Below, piece by piece: positions 59,129 through 64,000 of a stretch of DNA of 64,000 nt. Numbering within the stretch: the first letter of the stretch is position 1; every line of letters starts with the position of its first letter. Location: the NCBI RefSeq assembly GCF_030077735.1, contig NZ_JASJEU010000012.1:186001-250000 (forward strand), in the 5' to 3' direction. Both the position numbers and the translations under genes were made by a program. Source of the DNA: Gordonibacter faecis. Its GTDB lineage: Bacteria; Actinomycetota; Coriobacteriia; Coriobacteriales; Eggerthellaceae. The notes beneath the pieces were generated by a model. That model was not told where the DNA came from and ran no database searches. It worked only from the letters and a program-made list of their open reading frames with translations.

Positions 59129-60826
59129 ATGAGCACGATCGCATTCGCACGACGGCGGCACAGCAGGGCGGCGAAGGGACTCCTCCTGGGCATTGCCACC
59201 CTCCTTCTTCTCGCACTCACCGGGTGCGCCACCACCGAAACAAACAACATCGACAAAAAGCAAGACTTTCCCAACACGATAACCGTTGGTCCCGTGTCCA
59301 TGGGGTATCCTGACGAGTTTTCCGTGTTTGGTGAGAATAGAAATGGTCCCTTCCTGCCCGAAGGCATGGATTTGATAACTTCAACGCTTATGAATAAAGA
59401 CATGACGGTATCTTTCACTGTCTCGCAGGTGACCGATCCGAATGGCGGTGGGCTTGATGCAATACAAGCCAAGTATGAAGAAGCGAGAAATCGGAATCCT
59501 GATGATATGGATGAAATGCAGCGCATGATGTTAGAGGCCACCAAAAATGCCGTGCGGTTGGACCCTGAACGCTTCAAGCTGAATGGACATGATGCGCTCG
59601 TCTACGGTATAGATCTGAACAATTCTATGATGCGCGAATATTACGTTGAAATTGATGGCCAGGTCGTTGCGGCTGTTCAGCTAGCGCTTCCCAAGGCTGT
59701 GTATGATGCCGACCCGGAGTATTACGATGGGATAATCGCAAGCCTTGTGGTGAACACGGATGGCGACATGTCCTTCAATAAGCCAAGCGGCAACAAGGCT
59801 CTCACGCCGGAACAAAAGAGCGCGGCGAGCAAGGCTGCCATTGACTATTGTCAAAACAAATACGGCATTGAGGTGAAGTTGGCCAACGATAAGTATATTG
59901 TTGACGGCTTCCCTGTCCAAGGAGTTGGTTTTGCCGAAGACGAAAATGGGACAGCGGTTTTCGTTGAATATGATATTGAGCAATTCGCTGTTGATGTGCC
60001 GGATGGAATTGCGAAACGCGATAGTCGCCAGGCTTCGCAAATACATGAGGCATTGGTGAAGTATATGTGGCAGGAAACAGGGCTGCCTGAGCCGATGGAT
60101 CAATACATCATCGAAAAGCCTTTTATGTGGGCGACGTTCTACGATGGAAACAATATTGCTGAAGTATGCGCTGAGGCTGGTACTATCGATGTCATGCTGC
60201 TTTATGCGCAGGATCCTGGTGAACCGACTGCAATGCCGCAAGGCTTCTCGCGCATTTTGGCATTAACCATGAAAGATAAAGCGGAATGGGCGACTATGGC
60301 AAACCCCTCATCTCTGTGGTATTTAGCCCCAGAGGCCACCCTACCGTACCTTGCGTCCTCCTTGCTCATAACCCCGGGAGCGGACGGTAAGCCCGAACTC
60401 AAGAAGCAGGAGTTCAGCGATCAAACAGTGTGCTACTACGGCAGCGATCTCATGAACGAACTGTTCGACACCACCATGAGTGAAGGCGCGGCGCCCGAGA
60501 GTCTGGTGGGCAGGAGTTTCATCTGCAAGGCGGATGCTCCCACGTTCGCCGACACTGAGGTCGTGCCACTCTTTTTCTCGTCGGCGCAATGGGGCGAACT
60601 GACGAGCGGCTACACCAACGTGGGCTACACCATTGAGAACATCGGCCCCAAGGGCATGAAAACATACGGTTCAAGGGGGGTTCAAACCGATCTGGACGGA
60701 GCGAGGACCATGGGCGTGTGGACGTTCGGCGATTACCATGTTGTCTATGCTTCTCCGGGCAGCACGGTTACCTTCTTTGAGACAACCCCGTCGGAGGTAT
60801 TCTCGCGTGCCTCTTCGGGAAAGTGA
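59129..60826 (+). CDS. Large lipoprotein of unknown function
   Basis: 565 residues. Lipoprotein signal with LLLALTGC box; the mature protein has no further membrane segment. An internal repeat-like region around DPERFKLNGHDALVYGIDLN and DPEYYDGIIASLVVN suggests a PsbP/LpqN-like fold, but I do not recognise the family. Base composition is odd: codons from about 59320 to 60330 are clearly AT-richer than both ends and than neighbouring genes. AAGGAGGAAG precedes the ATG. Confidence 0.8.
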   Translation: MSTIAFARRRHSRAAKGLLLGIATLLLLALTGCATTETNNIDKKQDFPNTITVGPVSMGYPDEFSVFGENRNGPFLPEGMDLITSTLMNKDMTVSFTVSQVTDPNGGGLDAIQAKYEEARNRNPDDMDEMQRMMLEATKNAVRLDPERFKLNGHDALVYGIDLNNSMMREYYVEIDGQVVAAVQLALPKAVYDADPEYYDGIIASLVVNTDGDMSFNKPSGNKALTPEQKSAASKAAIDYCQNKYGIEVKLANDKYIVDGFPVQGVGFAEDENGTAVFVEYDIEQFAVDVPDGIAKRDSRQASQIHEALVKYMWQETGLPEPMDQYIIEKPFMWATFYDGNNIAEVCAEAGTIDVMLLYAQDPGEPTAMPQGFSRILALTMKDKAEWATMANPSSLWYLAPEATLPYLASSLLITPGADGKPELKKQEFSDQTVCYYGSDLMNELFDTTMSEGAAPESLVGRSFICKADAPTFADTEVVPLFFSSAQWGELTSGYTNVGYTIENIGPKGMKTYGSRGVQTDLDGARTMGVWTFGDYHVVYASPGSTVTFFETTPSEVFSRASSGK

Positions 60827-60944
60827 CGAATATACTCACCTTGCACCTGTTGCCGAGCATCGTTTGAGGGAAGCCGCGTGAGGGCCGCATCCCAGTGCTA
60901 TACTGGTGCGCGAAAACGAAAGGCGACGGCGAGGACAGGACGGC

Positions 60945-62330
60945 ATGGCAGAAGAGCTTCCCAACGGGTTCACCGGATTCGCGAAACGCAAGCCTGGTTT
61001 TGAGCCCGCCAGCGCGACGGTAGGGCACACGCCCGTCGGCGGCTACGGCCCCACGGGCGCGGCAGCGCTGGCGGGCACGCCGGCTCCGTACAGTCGCGGG
61101 GCGCAAGGGGCGTTTCAGTACGCGCGCGATCACGCGCGGCCGAACGGGGGTGCGGCGAACTTCGACCCCGACAAGCTGCGCCTGATTCCCGCCACCGACC
61201 GGCGCTGGGCCTGGACTGAGATCGACCTCAACGCGTTTCGGCGCAACGTCACCGCTATTAAGCAGCATGTGGGCCACGGCGTGCGCGTCATGGCGGTGGT
61301 GAAGGCCGATGCCTATGGCCACGGGGCGGTGCGCTGCGCGAAGACGGCGCTCAATTCCGGCGCAGAGTACCTGGGCGTGGCCACGGTGGAAGAGGCCATT
61401 GAGCTGCGCGAAGCGCTGGTGAACGCGCCGGTGCTGGTACTGTCGCAGCCGCCCATTTCGGCCATTCCGCTGCTGCTGGGCTACAAGGTGATGCCGAGCA
61501 TCTACGAGCCCGATTTCGCCATTCAGTATGCGGAAGCGGCCGACGCGTACGGCATTCGCGCGCCGTATCACCTGGCCGTGAACACCGGCATGAACCGCAT
61601 TGGCGTGCGCTACGACCAGGTGGTGGAGTTCCTCAACCAGGTAAGCTTCCATCGTGCGCTCGATCTGGTGGGCACGTTTACGCACTTCGCCACAGCCGAC
61701 GCGGCCGAAACGCTGGACTTCCATATTCAGACGAAGCGCTTCTTGGAGGCGCTGTCGGGCATGCGCGCGGCGGGCGTGGACCCCGGCATCATACACGCGG
61801 CAAACTCGGCTGCCACCATTCGCTATCCGGACGTGCACTTTGACATGGTGCGCCCCGGCATTGCGCTCTATGGCCTGCATCCGTGTCAGGAGACGCGCCA
61901 CCTTATTGAACTGCATCCTGTCATGAGCGTGCACGCGCGCGTGACCGATGCGCGGCTGGTGCCCATGAGCGAGGGCGTGAGCTACGGCATGAATTACCGC
62001 AGCCCCGGCAGCGTGAAGATTTGCACCATCCCCGTGGGGTATGCCGACGGCCTGCGCCGCGGGCTTTCGGGGCGCACGGACTTTATCGTGGCTGGTCAGC
62101 GGTTCCGTCAGGTGGGCAACATCTGCATGGATCAGTGCATGTTCGAGGTGGACATGCGCATCTACGGCACGCGCCGCCGCATCGACCCGCAAATTGGCGA
62201 CGAGGTGCTACTGGTGGGTCGCCAGGGCGACTCAGTGGTAACGCTCGACGACATGGCGAACACGCTGGGGACAATTCACTACGAACTGTCCATCGGCTTT
62301 TCGCACCGCATGCCGAGGGTGTATGTGTAA
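60945..62330 (+). CDS. alr: Alanine racemase with N-terminal extension
   Basis: 461 residues. PLP lysine in AVVKADAYGHGAVRCA, FTHFATAD, VRPGIALYGLHP, catalytic tyrosine in EGVSYGMNYRS and IPVGYADGLRRGLSG. It makes D-alanine for peptidoglycan. The racemase domain begins only near residue 90 (RWAWTEIDLNAFRRNV); the 85 or so residues before it are Gly/Pro/Ala-rich, probably disordered, and unusual for the family. A later start cannot be excluded, but codon use fits coding. ATG at 60945 has GAGGACAGGA upstream. Confidence 0.93.
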   Translation: MAEELPNGFTGFAKRKPGFEPASATVGHTPVGGYGPTGAAALAGTPAPYSRGAQGAFQYARDHARPNGGAANFDPDKLRLIPATDRRWAWTEIDLNAFRRNVTAIKQHVGHGVRVMAVVKADAYGHGAVRCAKTALNSGAEYLGVATVEEAIELREALVNAPVLVLSQPPISAIPLLLGYKVMPSIYEPDFAIQYAEAADAYGIRAPYHLAVNTGMNRIGVRYDQVVEFLNQVSFHRALDLVGTFTHFATADAAETLDFHIQTKRFLEALSGMRAAGVDPGIIHAANSAATIRYPDVHFDMVRPGIALYGLHPCQETRHLIELHPVMSVHARVTDARLVPMSEGVSYGMNYRSPGSVKICTIPVGYADGLRRGLSGRTDFIVAGQRFRQVGNICMDQCMFEVDMRIYGTRRRIDPQIGDEVLLVGRQGDSVVTLDDMANTLGTIHYELSIGFSHRMPRVYV

Positions 62331-62360
62331 CCTGATCGGAGAAGAGGTAGAAGGCGCAAT

Positions 62361-62491
62361 CATCTGTCATCCTGAGCGGAGGCGGCGAAGCCGCCGTAGT
62401 CGAAGGATCCCGAGCGGCGATAGCAGGAAGCCTTACTGTTGGCACCACACGGGATCCTTCGACTCACTTCGTTCGCTCAGGATGACAAGAT
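62361..62491. repeat. Nested palindromic intergenic repeat
   Basis: TGTCATCCTGAGCG (62365-62378) pairs with CGCTCAGGATGACA (62474-62487), and GTCGAAGGATCCCG (62399-62412) with CGGGATCCTTCGAC (62450-62463). It also has a small GGCGGCGAAGCCGCC hairpin. The GTCATCCTGAGCG...GAAGGATC type of palindrome is known from many unrelated bacterial genomes. It fills most of the alr-udg gap. Confidence 0.8.
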
Positions 62492-62590
62492 GTCTGCCAC
62501 GCGAGGCTCGTGGGGAAACCCACTTGGTGAGTACCCCCGGCCCTTCGCGTTGCGAGTCGCGAGTAAAAAAGGTAAAAGGAAGGAAAAGTT

Positions 62591-63244
62591 ATGCCTAAGC
62601 CGCATATTCCTTTGGAGGAAATTCGGGCGCAGGTGGAGGGGTGTCATAAGTGCCCCCTGGCCGATGGGCGCACGCAGACGGTGTTCGGGGCGGGCAACCC
62701 CAAGGCGCGCGTGCTCATTGTGGGCGAGGCGCCCGGCAAGAATGAGGACTTGCAGGGTGTGCCGTTCGTGGGCAAGGCCGGTCAGTACCTCAACGAGTTG
62801 CTGGCCATCGCAGGGCTTGAGCGCGACGACGTATTCATCGCGAACGTGTTGAAATGTCGTCCGCCGGGAAACCGCGATCCGCGTCCGGAGGAAATTGAAC
62901 TCTGCACGCCGTATCTGCGCGAACAGACGCGCACCATCGACCCCGAGTTCATCGTGACGCTGGGCAACTTCTCCACGAAGTTCATCCTGAAAACGGAGAT
63001 CGGCATCACGCGTTTGCATGGCACGCTGCAACGCGCCGGCAAGTTCAAGGTGTTCCCCATCTTCCACCCCGCCGCCGCCATCTACGATGGCTCAAAGCGC
63101 GAGGCCCTCGAAAACGACTTCGCCACCTTGGGTGAACTCCTGCGAGCCAGCGACGCCGCCCAAGCGGCCGCCGCAGACCCCGCCCCGCAAGAGCCGTCCG
63201 ACCCAACCCCAACCCCCGCCATAGACCAACCAACGCTCCTCTAA
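62591..63244 (+). CDS. Uracil-DNA glycosylase, family 4 (4Fe-4S)
   Basis: 217 residues. Cluster cysteines in GCHKCPLADGR and later NVLKCRPPGNRDP and IELCTPYL; active-site motif GEAPGKNEDLQGVPFVGKAG and IFHPAAA. It removes uracil from DNA. The final 35 residues are Pro/Ala/Thr-rich and look disordered. GGAAGGAAAAG precedes ATG at 62591. Confidence 0.93.
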   Translation: MPKPHIPLEEIRAQVEGCHKCPLADGRTQTVFGAGNPKARVLIVGEAPGKNEDLQGVPFVGKAGQYLNELLAIAGLERDDVFIANVLKCRPPGNRDPRPEEIELCTPYLREQTRTIDPEFIVTLGNFSTKFILKTEIGITRLHGTLQRAGKFKVFPIFHPAAAIYDGSKREALENDFATLGELLRASDAAQAAAADPAPQEPSDPTPTPAIDQPTLL

Positions 63245-63274
63245 CCACCATCACGCGTCCCACAAACTAACGCT

Positions 63275-63386
63275 AATGAAAGTTTTCTTTCGTTAGTGTT
63301 AGTTTTTCGCCTCCTAACGAAAAAAATGCGTGTTTTCTTTCGTTAGAACCCCTTTGTGAAAGAAAAACGCTCTTTTCTTTCGTTAT
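63275..63386. terminator. Cluster of three AT-rich hairpins between convergent genes
   Basis: TTTTCTTTCGTTA occurs three times (63283, 63333, 63373), each as the right arm of a hairpin: CTAATGAAAG/CTTTCGTTAG, CTAACGAAA/TTTCGTTAG and GAAAGAAAA/TTTTCTTTC. They lie between convergent udg and corA, with T-runs on both strands, so a bidirectional terminator is likely. Confidence 0.7.
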
Positions 63387-63389
63387 TTT

Positions 63390-64000
63390 CTACAGCCACT
63401 TCTTGCGGCGGAAGAGGATGAGTTCCAGGGTCACAATGGCAACGGAGACGGCTATTACTACGTAGTAGGCCCAGGGCCAGTTGAGGCCGGGCATGTGGGT
63501 GAAGTTCATACCGAACCAGCTGGTCAGAAGCGTGAGCGGGGCGAACAGGGTGGTGATCACCGTGAAGAATTGCATAGTGTCGTTCTGCTTGATGTCAATC
63601 TGCGTCTGGTAGAGTTCGCGCAATTGCAGGCTGTACTCCTTCAGCGTGAGCGAGCGCTTCAGCAGACGCTCGGCTTGGCGTTCGAACACCAGAAACAGAC
63701 GGCTTTCCTCGTGAGTGAGCAGCTTGTTCTCGTTGTCCGCCAGGCTGCTGGCCATGTCGACCAGCTGCTGGTAATAGGTGTCGATGCGCAGCAGCATGCG
63801 GCGATACCACAGCATCTGGCGGCTTGTTCCCTCCAGCCCGCGGTCGATAATACTTTCCTCCACGTCTTCCATGCGGTCTTCAAGGTCGGCGAGAAACGCC
63901 AAGTCACCCTTCACCAGCTGCTTCATGAACTCGAAGAGGCAGTGGGCCACGGTGGGCTCCTTCACGAACCCTTGCTTGGCAATAGCGTCAAGCAGACGAA
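63390..64000 (-). CDS. CorA family magnesium/divalent cation transporter (C-terminal part)
   Basis: The frame is open to the right edge (at least 203 residues; the N-terminus is outside). A long charged helical region leads to two membrane helices. The first ends in the CorA signature GMN (SWFGMNFTHMPG), followed by an external loop and NWPWAYYVVIAVSVAIVTLEL, with a basic cytoplasmic tail FRRKKWL. The ion is inferred from the family. Confidence 0.93.
   Translation of the reverse strand, partial: RLLDAIAKQGFVKEPTVAHCLFEFMKQLVKGDLAFLADLEDRMEDVEESIIDRGLEGTSRQMLWYRRMLLRIDTYYQQLVDMASSLADNENKLLTHEESRLFLVFERQAERLLKRSLTLKEYSLQLRELYQTQIDIKQNDTMQFFTVITTLFAPLTLLTSWFGMNFTHMPGLNWPWAYYVVIAVSVAIVTLELILFRRKKWL

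Noticed and set aside
1..64000. tRNA or rRNA genes, replication origin, phage attachment sites
   Set aside because: None could be recognised on either strand; gaps that could hold a tRNA are filled by repeats, hairpins or promoters.

Overview
The window is about 64 kb of GC-rich, gene-dense DNA. It is best explained as part of an anaerobic gut actinobacterium of the Coriobacteriia, family Eggerthellaceae (relatives of Eggerthella, Gordonibacter, Adlercreutzia, Denitrobacterium). The reasons are several molybdopterin oxidoreductases, LuxR regulators with long membrane domains next to each respiratory or catabolic cluster, a Tat-exported flavin reductase, NrfA with its own cytochrome c maturation operon, and an anaerobic ribonucleotide reductase. 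No rRNA, tRNA, CRISPR array, prophage or transposase was seen.

Region by region. 1-14.5 kb: two paralogous cytoplasmic molybdenum enzymes of the pyrogallol transhydroxylase / catechol dehydroxylase type, each with a 4Fe-4S small subunit, plus an SLC13/DASS permease, a zinc-ribbon protein, an MFS transporter, a second DASS permease and two membrane-anchored LuxR regulators. 14.5-20.9 kb: a two-component system, coaX, fhs and an ABC-F ATPase with possible leader peptides. 21-29.1 kb: nitrite reductase nrfA, a pentahaem NrfH-like quinol dehydrogenase and ccmE-F-A-B-C plus a CcmD-like protein in one direction. 29-35 kb: galU, a 2-hydroxyacid dehydrogenase, a TDT transporter flanked by two copies of a structured small RNA and repeat, and a homocysteine-methyltransferase-like protein. 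35-43.5 kb: nrdDG behind a pair of NrdR boxes, mscS, a DUF2804 gene, pilT, a lone ecfT and a lipoprotein. 43.7-47.3 kb: a Tat flavin reductase divergent from its LuxR regulator. 47.4-52.4 kb: eno, a GNAT acetyltransferase, a gamma-carbonic anhydrase-like protein, moeA and mogA. 52.4-59 kb: a DMSO-reductase-type operon (A, B, second B, C) divergent from another LuxR regulator. 59-64 kb: a large lipoprotein, alr, a family 4 uracil-DNA glycosylase and the C-terminal part of CorA.

How it fits together: the window is dominated by alternative anaerobic electron acceptors. Candidate substrates are catechol/pyrogallol-like aromatics, nitrite, S- or N-oxides and an unknown flavin-reductase substrate. 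moeA and mogA serve molybdenum cofactor assembly for the three Mo enzymes, and the ccm genes serve NrfA and its partner.

The most unusual signals are non-coding. (i) Two homologous small RNAs of about 138 nt (31527-31664 and 33277-33414, minus strand) show compensatory base changes in three stems, C-rich loops, a conserved promoter and a terminator. (ii) A composite intergenic repeat has five copies, at 30063, 31360, 33060, 40377 and 51738. Each begins with a hairpin that abuts the end of the preceding transcription unit, followed by invariant boxes around a variable stem. I could not match either to a described family.
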